DNA from: CAXMST01 sp032122625
GTDB lineage: Bacteria > Actinomycetota > Thermoleophilia > Solirubrobacterales > 70-9
Direction of reading: 5' to 3'
DNA: 22,788 nucleotides
Assembly (NCBI GenBank): GCA_032122625.1
Contig: JAQBGG010000142.1
Coordinates: 1-22,788 of the forward strand
The translations under genes were made by a program, and so were the position numbers. This document shows, piece after piece, positions 1 through 7,351 of the stretch (position 1 is the stretch's first letter; each line of letters starts with the position of its first letter). The notes beneath the pieces are model-generated. The model searched no databases, had not been told where the DNA came from, and saw only the letters and a list, made by a program, of their open reading frames with translations.

Positions 1-112
1 AGTCTCTTCATCTCGTCGCTCCTCTGCTCGTCCCACGCTTGGTGGAGTTTCGTTTCGCCTTTGTGTAGAGAGAGAACGGCTGGACCGCTCAGTTGTCAGG
101 GGCTACTCTGGA
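1..112. other. Noncoding edge downstream of the sigma-factor gene
   Basis: This short stretch lies beyond the stop codon of the minus-strand sigma-factor gene and runs to the window edge. I see no coding frame with recognisable protein, no clear hairpin followed by a T tract, and no RNA gene. It may be the 3' untranslated region of the sigma gene or part of an intergenic region continuing outside the window. Confidence 0.4.
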
Positions 113-1618
113 TCAGCTCGCCGGGCCCTTACCCTCGGGCAGCCCGCCCTTGCCCGGGGGTGTACCGCCCGGCGGGGTGGCCGGTGATGTTTGCCCGGAG
201 TTGCCGCCGCCGGATGAAGCGGGCGGTGTGCTCGGCGGGGTCGGCGCAGCCGGGCCGCCACCGTTGCCCCCAGCCTGCGGAGGCTTGTTGACCTGTCCTG
301 GCGGGATGGCCGGAGGCCCACCTCCGCCGGCATTCGAGTTCGGGTTGGCGTTCGCCACGCCGTTGCCGGGGTTGCCGGCTCCGTGATTAGGTTGCCCCTG
401 GCCTCCGCCGTTGCCCTGACCGTTGCCCTTGCCCTTGCCCTTGCCCTTGCCCTTGCCGTTGTCGCCCTTGAGTGAAGAGGACTGAACGCCCTGCGTCCGC
501 GCGTCCTGCGCCTTGGATGAACCAGGCTTGCCCGCCGCACCGGGGGTTGGCTCCGCAGGCTCACTCGTGCCGCTGCCGTCGAGGTTCAGGGGGCCGGGGA
601 GTTCGACGACGCCGCTGAGATCCGCTGCGCCCGCGGTGATCGCCAGCGCCGCCATCACTGAAGCAGCCTTGATCGCGACCGCACCCGCGGCTCCGCCACC
701 AAGCGCCCCGGCACCACCGGCAGCGCCGCTCCCTACCGCAGCCGCCCCGCCTCCAACCGCGGCGGCACCCCCGACACCGGTTGCCGCAGCTCCGAGCCCG
801 CCGACCAGTCCAGCGAGTATCCCGCCCGCCGCCGCGACCGGCAGCGGCGCGCAGAGTGCGCGCAGATCGCCGCTTCGGGCCGAGATCGCAGCGTGGAAGT
901 CGGCGCAGCTCTCGCAGCTGGCCAGGTGCGCCTTGAGCAGGCGGCCGCGGAGGCTCCGTCCGTCCCCATCGCTGATCGCGCGCCGGGCGTCTTCACATTC
1001 CATTTCGCGCCCCTCCGCCTGCCCCTTGAGCGCCATTCGTGCCTCGTAGACGGTTTGCCGCGCGGCCCCCTCGGCGCATCCAAATACGGCTGCGATCTCT
1101 GGGTAGGAGAGGTCCGAGAGCTCCCGCATCACCAGCGCCGCTCGCTGCCGCTCGGGCAATGTCTTGAGGTCGGTAACCAGCGAGCGTAGCCGCTGGCGCC
1201 CCTCGGCTTCCTCGGCTGCGGACGAGCTTGCACCTGCCGGCCGCTCCTCGTCTAGAGACACCTGTTCCCTGCGCCCACGAATGATCGAGATCGCCTCGTT
1301 GTGGGCGACGCGAAACAGCCAGGGCCGCAGCTGCACTTCGCGCTCCTCGCCCGGGAGCGCTCTCATTGCCGCCGACATCGTCGCCTGCAAGGCGTCCTCG
1401 GCATCGCTGGAGTTGCGGACGATCGCCAGGCAGTAGCGGTAGATCTCCTGGTGGTGCTTGTAGAAGATCTCCTCGAATGCGCGCTGATCGCCGCGTCGGG
1501 CCCGCAGGCCGAGCGTCAAACGCTCGCGGATGCGCGGCCCAGCGGCCGCCGGGCTGAATGACGTGGTCGCCGAGCCCGCCATCCCTTGGGGCTGCGGTTG
1601 GGTAGGAGCCATCACCAT
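113..1618 (-). CDS. Sigma-70 family (ECF-like) sigma factor fused to zinc-finger anti-sigma-like and low-complexity tail
   Basis: A 501-residue protein. Residues about 40-105 form sigma region 2 (GDQRAFEEIFYKHHQEIYRY, then SDAEDALQATM and RPWLFRVAHN). Residues about 145-200 form region 4 (LKTLPERQRAALVMREL, then SYPEIAAVFG, a helix-turn-helix). A zinc-finger anti-sigma (zf-HC2)-like segment follows, with Cys208 and the H-x3-C-x2-C motif at His231, Cys235 and Cys238. Next is a Gly/Ala-rich stretch (about 262-335) whose end, about 316-334, could be one membrane span. The rest is a Pro/Gly/Asn-rich tail with a GKGKGK run. A plain ECF sigma factor is about 180-200 residues, so over half the protein is extra. 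It should direct RNA polymerase to a specific promoter set, perhaps held or gated by its own C-terminal part; that gating is inference. The start is ATGGTGATG with no clear Shine-Dalgarno. It is transcribed divergently from hemB. Confidence 0.85.
   Translation of the reverse strand: MVMAPTQPQPQGMAGSATTSFSPAAAGPRIRERLTLGLRARRGDQRAFEEIFYKHHQEIYRYCLAIVRNSSDAEDALQATMSAAMRALPGEEREVQLRPWLFRVAHNEAISIIRGRREQVSLDEERPAGASSSAAEEAEGRQRLRSLVTDLKTLPERQRAALVMRELSDLSYPEIAAVFGCAEGAARQTVYEARMALKGQAEGREMECEDARRAISDGDGRSLRGRLLKAHLASCESCADFHAAISARSGDLRALCAPLPVAAAGGILAGLVGGLGAAATGVGGAAAVGGGAAAVGSGAAGGAGALGGGAAGAVAIKAASVMAALAITAGAADLSGVVELPGPLNLDGSGTSEPAEPTPGAAGKPGSSKAQDARTQGVQSSSLKGDNGKGKGKGKGKGNGQGNGGGQGQPNHGAGNPGNGVANANPNSNAGGGGPPAIPPGQVNKPPQAGGNGGGPAAPTPPSTPPASSGGGNSGQTSPATPPGGTPPGKGGLPEGKGPAS
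425..455. repeat. GCCCTT hexanucleotide tandem repeat inside the sigma-factor gene
   Basis: About five consecutive GCCCTT units on the plus strand encode the alternating Gly-Lys run in the C-terminal tail of the minus-strand sigma-factor protein. The unit is six bases, so copy-number change by slippage would keep the reading frame and only lengthen or shorten the basic GK tract. Confidence 0.8.
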
Positions 1619-1842
1619 TCAACATCGGCGCGACACCCTGGTTTGGCAAGGGTTGTCCAGGTTGGTTGTCTTCAGCGTCGCCTTTCATCTCACTCGTATG
1701 CAGGAACGCGCCAAGTGAGCCCCTGTCAGGCGCTATATGAGTGATCCCACCGCATGGGGGGTGATTCCGGATTCCCGCACCAAACGCTGACGCACGTCCC
1801 ATGGGCACGTTGAGACGAAATCAGCCATCTACACTGCCGTCG
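1619..1842. promoter_or_regulatory. Divergent intergenic region between sigma-factor gene and hemB
   Basis: This region of about 220 bp separates the divergently transcribed sigma-factor gene and hemB and must carry both promoters. The hemB side holds a TACACT box, listed separately. An imperfect inverted repeat lies around 1743-1763 (ATCCCACC facing GGGGTGAT) and could be an operator, but this is weak. I could not identify a convincing promoter for the sigma gene. Confidence 0.45.
1830..1835 (+). promoter_or_regulatory. Candidate -10 box of hemB (leaderless)
   Basis: TACACT ends 7 bp before the ATG at 1843, so transcription would start at or next to the start codon. A TTGAGA at 1810-1815 is the best -35 candidate, but the 14-bp spacer is short. 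The same spacing recurs upstream of several genes in this window, which raises confidence. Confidence 0.5.
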
Positions 1843-2814
1843 ATGGCGTTCCCCGAAACCCGCATGCGCCGCCTGCGACGGACCGGCGTGCTGCGTGAGA
1901 TGGTGCGTGAGACCACGCTCCGGCCCGCTGACCTGATCCAGCCGATGTTCGTGACGGCCGGGGAGGGCGTACGCGAGCCCGTCGCCTCGATGCCGGGAAT
2001 CGAGCGTCTCTCGATCAGCGAATTGGTCGAGGAGGCCGCCGAGGTGGCCGAAGCGGGAGTGCCGGCCGTGCTGCTGTTCGGGATCCCCGCCGACAAGGAC
2101 GAGATCGGCTCCGGCGCTTACGACGACGAGGGCGTCGTGCAGCTCGCGATCCAGGCCCTGAAGGAGAACCATCCCGGCCTCGTCGTGATCGCCGATACCT
2201 GCCTCTGCGGGTACACCTCGCATGGCCACTGCGGGGTTCTCCGCGACGGCGAAGTCGACAATGACCTCTCTCTCGAGCTGATCGCGAAGACCGCGATCTC
2301 GCAGGCCTCTGCCGGCGCCGATGCCGTCGCACCCAGCGACATGATGGATGGGCGGGTTGCAGCGGTCCGCGAGCAGCTCGACGCCGAGGGCCACTCCGCT
2401 ACGCCGATCATCTCCTACGCCGTCAAGTACGCGTCCGCCTTCTATGGTCCCTTCCGCGACGCCGCCGGCTCGACGCCACAGGAGGGCGACCGCCGTGGTT
2501 ACCAGATGGATCCGGCCAATGTGCTCGAGGCCGTGCGGGAGGCGCAGCTCGACCTCGACGAAGGCGCCGACATGCTGATCGTCAAGCCGGCGCTGCCCTA
2601 CCTCGACGTTGTCAACCGGGTCAAGCACGAGACCGGTGCTCCCCTTGCCGCTTACCATGTCTCCGGCGAATACTCGATGCTGAAGGCGGCGGCGGCCAAC
2701 GGCTGGCTCGATGAGCCGGCCGCGGTGCTGGAAGCACTGACCTCGATCAAGCGCGCGGGAGCAGATTTGATCATCACCTATTACGCGAAGGAAGCGGTCG
2801 GATGGCTGAGTTGA
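1843..2814 (+). CDS. hemB: Delta-aminolevulinic acid dehydratase (porphobilinogen synthase)
   Basis: Condenses two 5-aminolevulinate molecules to porphobilinogen, the second common step of tetrapyrrole synthesis, in the cytoplasm. From the ATG at 1843 the protein has 323 residues, normal for the family. Two active-site lysines are visible: Lys195 (SYAVKYASAFYGPFRDAAGS) and the Schiff-base Lys248 (MLIVKPALPYLD). The cysteine cluster at Cys120, Cys122 and Cys130 (DTCLCGYTSHGHCG) marks a zinc-dependent enzyme rather than the Mg-only type. An in-frame ATG at 1801 would add 14 residues. I prefer 1843 because family members usually begin with MAFP/MSFP followed by an Arg-rich stretch, and because a -10-like box ends 7 bp upstream of it. 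The stop codon overlaps the start of the next gene by 13 bp, so the two are probably translated together. Confidence 0.96.
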   Translation: MAFPETRMRRLRRTGVLREMVRETTLRPADLIQPMFVTAGEGVREPVASMPGIERLSISELVEEAAEVAEAGVPAVLLFGIPADKDEIGSGAYDDEGVVQLAIQALKENHPGLVVIADTCLCGYTSHGHCGVLRDGEVDNDLSLELIAKTAISQASAGADAVAPSDMMDGRVAAVREQLDAEGHSATPIISYAVKYASAFYGPFRDAAGSTPQEGDRRGYQMDPANVLEAVREAQLDLDEGADMLIVKPALPYLDVVNRVKHETGAPLAAYHVSGEYSMLKAAAANGWLDEPAAVLEALTSIKRAGADLIITYYAKEAVGWLS

Positions 2815-3941
2815 CCAATCCCCCCATTGCGGGCGACAGCGCCGGATCCAACGGCGGGGCCAAGGTCGCCGGCTCGAAGGCCCGCAGCCGCCGCGACGGC
2901 GCCGCGATCCCGCTCGACGACACCGACCGCCGCTTGATGAACCTGATGCAGTCGGAGTTCCCGCTGGTCCCCGAGCCCTACGCGATGCTCGCCGAGCGCG
3001 CCGAGCTCGATGTCGATGAGCTGATGCGGCGTGCCCAGCGCCTCCTGGACGGAAGGATCATCCGGGAGATCACGCCGATCTTCGACACCCGCACGCTCGG
3101 CTTCTCCTCGATGCTGGTCGCCGCCAAGGTCGACACCGAGTACCCGCACCGGCCCGCTGAAATCATCAACTCGCATCCTGGCGTCTCCCACAACTACCTG
3201 CGCACCCATGAGTTCAACCTCTGGTTCACGATCGCGACACCCCCCGATTCGGAGCTCGGCCTGCAGGGGACGCTCGACGTCCTGCAGCAGCGGACCGGGG
3301 CTGAGTCGATCCGTCAGCTGCCGACGCTGACGATGTTCAAGATCAACATGAATCTCGAAATGGAGGGGGGCACCGACGCGCTCGCAGCCAAGGTCGAGGC
3401 GATCCCCCCGCGGGAGCTCGAGCGGCAGCCCTACGACGATCGCGACATCGCCGTGATCCAGGCTACCCAGGGCCCGATGGCGGTGGTCGATAACCCCTGG
3501 TCCGAGGCCGCCGAGGAGGTCGGGATGACGACCCCCGAACTGCTCAGCCATCTCGAGGCGCTGATCGAGCGCAAGATCCTGCGCCGCGTCGCCGCGATCC
3601 TCTTCCATCGCCGCGCCGGCTTCTCCGCGAACGGCATGGGCGTCTGGAAGGTTCGCCCCGGGCGCGTCGCCGACGTCGGCGGCCGGATGGCGGCGGTCCG
3701 CGGTGTCTCCCACTGCTATGAGCGCCCGACCTATGCCGATTGGCCCTACTCGGTCTTCACGATGGCCCACGGGCGTTCAAAGGAGGAGTGCGACGCGGTT
3801 CTCGACTCGATCGCCGACGAGCACGACCTCCACGGCGACGATCGCGCTGTTCTCTACAGCAGCACCGAGTACAAGAAGATCCGCCTCCACTACTTCACGG
3901 ACGATTACCGTGAGTGGGAGCAGGAGCACGGCGGCCTCTAA
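2802..3941 (+). CDS. Fused AhbA/AhbB-type siroheme decarboxylase-like protein (Lrp/AsnC fold)
   Basis: A 379-residue protein made of two consecutive Lrp/AsnC-like units. Unit 1 (about 37-185) has a helix-turn-helix-like start (LDDTDRRLMNLMQSEFPLV) and a ligand-domain-like half with GVSHNYLRTHEFNLWFTI. Unit 2 (about 211-379) repeats this, with GVSHCYERPTYADWPYSVFT and MAHG. The SHCY-x-RP...WPY...FTM-x-HG pattern is typical of siroheme decarboxylase subunits AhbA/AhbB and the heme d1 homologues NirDLGH, which are usually separate proteins or fused pairs. His130 and His304 are the candidate functional histidines. The first 36 residues are a disordered Ala/Gly/Ser/Arg extension. AhbAB converts siroheme to 12,18-didecarboxysiroheme in the alternative heme pathway. 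Its place between hemB and hemL supports a tetrapyrrole role rather than gene regulation. An Lrp-type regulator remains possible. Confidence 0.8.
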   Translation: MAELTNPPIAGDSAGSNGGAKVAGSKARSRRDGAAIPLDDTDRRLMNLMQSEFPLVPEPYAMLAERAELDVDELMRRAQRLLDGRIIREITPIFDTRTLGFSSMLVAAKVDTEYPHRPAEIINSHPGVSHNYLRTHEFNLWFTIATPPDSELGLQGTLDVLQQRTGAESIRQLPTLTMFKINMNLEMEGGTDALAAKVEAIPPRELERQPYDDRDIAVIQATQGPMAVVDNPWSEAAEEVGMTTPELLSHLEALIERKILRRVAAILFHRRAGFSANGMGVWKVRPGRVADVGGRMAAVRGVSHCYERPTYADWPYSVFTMAHGRSKEECDAVLDSIADEHDLHGDDRAVLYSSTEYKKIRLHYFTDDYREWEQEHGGL

Positions 3942-3965
3942 CCGCTGACAACGGATTCGGATGCG

Positions 3966-5252
3966 ATGAAGGACACCCGCTCGGCAGAGCTCTATCGCCG
4001 CGCCCTGGCGGTGATGCCCGGAGGGGTCAACTCACCCGTACGGTCGATGGGATCGATCGGCCGCGATCCGATCTTCATCGAGCGCGGCGAGGGCTGCGAG
4101 CTGGTCGATGTCGATGGCAACCGCTATATCGACTGGATCTCCTCCTGGGGGCCGCTGATTCACGGTCACGCGCATCCCGCGATCACCGAAGCCGTGGCTG
4201 CCGCGGCGGCGCGGGGAACCTCCTACGGCGCCGCCACCGCGGGGGAGGTGGGGCTCGCTGAGGCCGTCTGCTCGCGCTTCGGCTCGGTCGAGATGCTGCG
4301 GATGGTCAACTCCGGGACCGAGGCCACGCTGAGCGCCGTCCGCCTCGCCCGGGCGGCGACCGGCCGCGAGCGCCTGATCAAGTTCGCCGGCGCCTACCAC
4401 GGGCACGTCGATGGTCTCCTCGCCGAGGCCGGCTCGGGACTGGCGACCCAGGGCATCCCGGCATCGCCCGGGGTCCCCGCCGCCCAGGCTGCCGCGACCA
4501 CGGTCGTCCCTTGGAATGATTTCACCGCGATCGAGCGGGCCGCGGAGGGGGCTGAGGTGGCGGCGATCATCTGCGAGCCGATCCCGGCCAACATGGGGGT
4601 TGTCCCTGCGGCTGAGGGCTACCTCGAGCACCTCCGCGCGCTTGCCGACGCGAACGGTGCCCTGCTGATTCTCGACGAGGTGATCTCGGGGTTTCGCGTC
4701 GCTCGCGGCGGCGCCCAGGAACTGCTCGGGGTCGAGGCCGATCTGACGATCATGGGCAAGGTGATCGGCGGCGGTCTACCGGCGGCCGCATATGGCGCCC
4801 GGCGCGAGCTGATGGAGCGGGTCGCTCCCGCGGGCGACGTCTACCAGGCAGGCACCCTCTCCGGCAACCCGCTGGCGGTGGCGGCCGGCCTGGCGACGCT
4901 CAGCCTGCTCGACGAGGCTGCCTACGGACGGCTCGCTGAGCTCACGGACCTACTCACCACCGGGCTGCGAAGCGCGATTGCCACCGCCGGCGCGGGGGAT
5001 TGGGCGAGCGTCTCCGCGATGCCGGGCCTGGTGACGCTCTTCCTCACCCCCGAGCCACCGGTCGACTTCGCCGGAGCCCAGGCCTGTGACCTTGACGCCT
5101 ACGGTGCCCTCTGCCGCGGTTTACTCAAGCGCGGTATCTACGCCCCACCGTCGCAGTTCGAGGCGTGGTTCGTCTCGCTTGCCCATGATCCCGCGGCGAT
5201 CGACCGCAGCTGTGCCGCGGTCTCCGAGGCTCTCGCCGAGGCCCGCTCTTGA
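3966..5252 (+). CDS. hemL: Glutamate-1-semialdehyde 2,1-aminomutase
   Basis: A PLP-dependent enzyme that converts glutamate-1-semialdehyde to 5-aminolevulinate in the C5 pathway, feeding HemB. It has 428 residues, the usual length. Visible signatures are the N-terminal MPGGVNSPVR, VNSGTEA (cofactor phosphate region), GAYHGH, the LILDEVISGFR motif with Asp237, and the PLP-lysine motif TIMGKVIGGG with Lys265, followed by AGTLSGNPLAVAAG. An alternative ATG lies 5 bp upstream at 3961 but is out of frame. The gene begins 24 bp after the siroheme-decarboxylase-like gene, and its TGA overlaps the TTG start of the next gene. Its presence implies the glutamyl-tRNA route to ALA, so hemA is expected elsewhere. 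Confidence 0.97.
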   Translation: MKDTRSAELYRRALAVMPGGVNSPVRSMGSIGRDPIFIERGEGCELVDVDGNRYIDWISSWGPLIHGHAHPAITEAVAAAAARGTSYGAATAGEVGLAEAVCSRFGSVEMLRMVNSGTEATLSAVRLARAATGRERLIKFAGAYHGHVDGLLAEAGSGLATQGIPASPGVPAAQAAATTVVPWNDFTAIERAAEGAEVAAIICEPIPANMGVVPAAEGYLEHLRALADANGALLILDEVISGFRVARGGAQELLGVEADLTIMGKVIGGGLPAAAYGARRELMERVAPAGDVYQAGTLSGNPLAVAAGLATLSLLDEAAYGRLAELTDLLTTGLRSAIATAGAGDWASVSAMPGLVTLFLTPEPPVDFAGAQACDLDAYGALCRGLLKRGIYAPPSQFEAWFVSLAHDPAAIDRSCAAVSEALAEARS

Positions 5253-5845
5253 GCACCCCGGGCGAGACCGCGCTGGTCGAGCTGGCGGCCGAGTTACGCG
5301 AGGAGGAGTCCGTGATCTCCGCCCATGTGCGCGAGCCCGGTGCGGTGCCGTACCTGGGGATCCTCGCCGGCTCGGGTCCGGCGACAGTTGAGCGCGGCAG
5401 CTCGTACGCGCTCATCGTCGAGTGCGTACGTGAGGGTTATCTGCTCCATTACGGCAGTGCCCGGCTGATCGAGCCGCCGGACGAGGACCTGGCGCTGCTC
5501 GCCGGGGATTACCTCTATGCGAAGGGGCTCGAGCGGCTCGCCGCGCTCGGTGATCTTGGCTCCGTCCGCGAGCTCTCCGATCTGATCTCACTCTCGGCCC
5601 AGCTGCATGCCGGCGGGTCCGAGGAGGCCGCCGAGCGGGTTCCCGTGCTCTGGCTTGCCAGCGCGACCGCGATCGCCGCCGGAGCCGGCCCGACGCACGA
5701 GAAGGCGAAGCAGCTGATCAGGGACGGGGGCTCGGCTGATGCCCTCTACGCCAGCGCTGCGGAGGCCGCCGCCGCGGCGGGCCTCAACATGCACCTGGCG
5801 AAAGCCGCTGAGGCGGTAGGCTTTCCGCCCTCCCACCGTGGCTGA
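5249..5845 (+). CDS. Unassigned helical protein resembling heptaprenyl diphosphate synthase subunit I
   Basis: A 198-residue, soluble, Ala/Leu/Glu-rich and probably all-helical protein with no signal peptide or membrane span. I do not firmly recognise it. The middle (about 85-115; core LLAGDYLYAKGLERLAALGD) resembles the segment LLSGDYxYAxxYxLLAxxGD of HepS/GerCA, the small non-catalytic subunit of Bacillus-type heptaprenyl diphosphate synthase. That segment is itself related to the GDxLxxxAxxxLA helix of polyprenyl synthases. No DDxxD motif is present, so it should not be catalytic alone. The TTG start overlaps the hemL stop (TTGA), and the end overlaps the Rieske gene by 8 bp, so it is translationally embedded in the operon. 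A catalytic polyprenyl synthase lies 3.4 kb downstream on the same strand and could be its partner. This is inference. Confidence 0.6.
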   Translation: MSTPGETALVELAAELREEESVISAHVREPGAVPYLGILAGSGPATVERGSSYALIVECVREGYLLHYGSARLIEPPDEDLALLAGDYLYAKGLERLAALGDLGSVRELSDLISLSAQLHAGGSEEAAERVPVLWLASATAIAAGAGPTHEKAKQLIRDGGSADALYASAAEAAAAAGLNMHLAKAAEAVGFPPSHRG

Positions 5846-6509
5846 CGCAGGTAACGACAAGAGCAACGACGCCGAGCGCGCCGCCGGCCCGCCCGAGATG
5901 AAGCCCCCGGGCTATTTCGAGGGCGAGTCGATGACCCGCCGCAAGGTCTTCACCGTCGCCAGTCAGGCGGTCGGTGGCCTCGCCGGCGCCGTCGTCATCC
6001 TGCCCGCCCTCGGCTTCGCGATGGCGCCGATCTTCGACAGACCGGAGGAGGTCTGGCAGCCGGTCGGCCCGCTGACTGACTTTGCCTCCGACACCTACCT
6101 CGCGGTCGTGATCACGATCGTCGCCGGGATCGGCGAGGCCGGCAAGTCCACCGTCTACGTGCGGCGTGGCAGCCCTGACTTCGAGGAGAGTCCGGACGAG
6201 CTGGTCGCGATCTCGACCCGCTGCGCCCATCTCGGCTGCCCGGTCCGCTTCTTCGAGGCTGCCGGTAACTTCATCTGCCCCTGCCACGGCGGCGTCTATG
6301 GCTTCGAGGGCGAGGTCTTGGGTGGTCCGCCGGTCCGCCCCCTCGATCGCTTCCAGACCCGCGTCGTTGACGATGTCGTCGAGGTCGGCCCCCGGTTCAG
6401 CGTCACCTCCCAACTGGAGCCGGTTCGCGCCCGTGATCCGGGCGAGTTCACCGGGGGCATCTGGGAGTACCTGTACCCGCCCCGCCCCTCTACCCCTCCC
6501 GCTCCCTAG
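5838..6509 (+). CDS. qcrA: Menaquinol:cytochrome c reductase Rieske iron-sulfur subunit
   Basis: Carries electrons from menaquinol at the Qo site to cytochrome c. The 223-residue protein has a twin-arginine start to its anchor (MTRRKVF, about 32-38) and one membrane span (about 43-65). The Rieske domain has the two cluster motifs CAHLGC (Cys129 and His131 as ligands) and CPCHGG (Cys147 and His150); Cys134 and Cys149 form the usual disulfide. GEVLGGPPVRPLDRF follows, typical of b6f/b6c Rieske proteins. The GTG start overlaps the preceding gene by 8 bp. An internal ATG at residue 32 would still keep the RR motif but leave almost no n-region. The stop TAG directly abuts the ATG of the cytochrome b gene. 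Tat-dependent insertion is expected, and tatA and tatC lie 5 kb downstream. Confidence 0.95.
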   Translation: MADAGNDKSNDAERAAGPPEMKPPGYFEGESMTRRKVFTVASQAVGGLAGAVVILPALGFAMAPIFDRPEEVWQPVGPLTDFASDTYLAVVITIVAGIGEAGKSTVYVRRGSPDFEESPDELVAISTRCAHLGCPVRFFEAAGNFICPCHGGVYGFEGEVLGGPPVRPLDRFQTRVVDDVVEVGPRFSVTSQLEPVRARDPGEFTGGIWEYLYPPRPSTPPAP

Positions 6510-7349
6510 ATGGCCGGCGCAGAGACTGAAAAGAAGGGCGGCAAGCTCGAAAAGCTGCTGCCGCCGCCCTTGCGGCGCCCCGCCGGACCCGGCGAGAACG
6601 GCGCCAACGGTGACGGAGCCGGTGCGCGGGTCGCCGCCGGCGCCAAGGATGCCCCCGCCGACCTGCTCGGCTGGATGGACGAGCGCAGCGGCGCGTCGGG
6701 GATGCTCACCGGCATGCTCTTCCGCAAGGTTCCGAAGGGCACCAACTGGTTCTACACACTCGGCTCGGCGACGCTCTTCGCCTTTGTCGTCCAGGCCCTG
6801 ACCGGCGTCTTTTTGGCGATGTACTACACGCCGTCGGTGATCGAGGCCTATGACTCCGTCACCTATCTGACCAACGATGTCTTCCTCGGCGAGTTCGTCC
6901 GTGGAATGCACAAGTGGGGCTCCTCGGTGATGGTGATCCTGGTCTTCGTGCACATGGGCCGGACCTTCGTCTTCGGCGCTTATAAGTACCCGCGCGAGCT
7001 GAACTGGATCATCGGCGTCGTGCTCTTGATCCTGACGATGACGATGGGCTTCACCGGCTACCTGCTGCCGTTCGACCAGCGCTCCTACTGGGCGACGATC
7101 GTCGGCGTCAACATCAACGGCACCGGCCCGGTCGTCGGTCCCTATCTCTCCGACTTCCTCCGTGCCGGGCCCGAGTTCGGTGCAACCACGCTGTCCCGCT
7201 TCTATGCAATCCACATGATGCTGGTGCCCGGCGCGATCATCGCGATGATCGGCGCCCACCTCTATCTCGTCGCCAAGCTCGGCACCACCGCGCCGCCGTG
7301 GCTGAGGACCGAAGCGAAGCCGAAGTCCGCCCGGGCGGAGAAGGTCTAG
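6510..7349 (+). CDS. qcrB: Cytochrome b6-like subunit of menaquinol:cytochrome c reductase
   Basis: Membrane subunit that binds the two b hemes and forms part of the Qo and Qi quinone sites. The 279-residue protein corresponds to only the N-terminal four-helix half of cytochrome b, as in plastid cytochrome b6 and Bacillus QcrB. The four heme-ligand histidines are His134 (GMHKWGSS) and His148 (FVHMGR) in helix B, and His235 (AIHMML) and His250 (GAHLYL) in helix D. There are 14 residues between the last two, the b6-type spacing. Helix C carries GFTGYLLPFDQ. The first 60 residues are a Gly/Ala/Pro-rich hydrophilic extension that is longer than usual. It starts immediately after the Rieske stop, and the b-type C-terminal half is encoded by the next gene. 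Confidence 0.95.
   Translation: MAGAETEKKGGKLEKLLPPPLRRPAGPGENGANGDGAGARVAAGAKDAPADLLGWMDERSGASGMLTGMLFRKVPKGTNWFYTLGSATLFAFVVQALTGVFLAMYYTPSVIEAYDSVTYLTNDVFLGEFVRGMHKWGSSVMVILVFVHMGRTFVFGAYKYPRELNWIIGVVLLILTMTMGFTGYLLPFDQRSYWATIVGVNINGTGPVVGPYLSDFLRAGPEFGATTLSRFYAIHMMLVPGAIIAMIGAHLYLVAKLGTTAPPWLRTEAKPKSARAEKV
7337..7344 (+). promoter_or_regulatory. Shine-Dalgarno site fixing the start at 7352
   Basis: GGAGAAGG lies 7 bp before the ATG at 7352. It supports that start over an in-frame ATG at 7298, which would lie inside the cytochrome b6 gene and add 18 residues unlike the family. Confidence 0.6.
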
Positions 7350-7351
7350 CG

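Noticed and set aside
425..455. GCCCTT repeats considered as a CRISPR-like or intergenic repeat array
   Set aside because: The unit is six bases with no spacers and encodes an in-frame Gly-Lys run of the sigma-factor protein.
993..1808. A 271-codon minus-strand frame overlapping the start of the sigma-factor gene
   Set aside because: The protein is Arg/Gly-rich with no family character and runs out of frame through sigma regions 2 and 4, which are clearly real in the other frame.
2802..3941. Annotation of this gene as a plain Lrp/AsnC transcriptional regulator
   Set aside because: It is twice the usual length, carries the siroheme-decarboxylase-type SHCY/WPY/HG pattern and sits inside a heme gene cluster. 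Regulation remains possible but is the weaker reading.
5784..7259. A 491-codon open frame on the minus strand opposite the Rieske and cytochrome b6 genes
   Set aside because: Composition is His/Asp/Arg-rich without motifs, and the opposite strand has all heme and cluster ligands, so it is not a gene.
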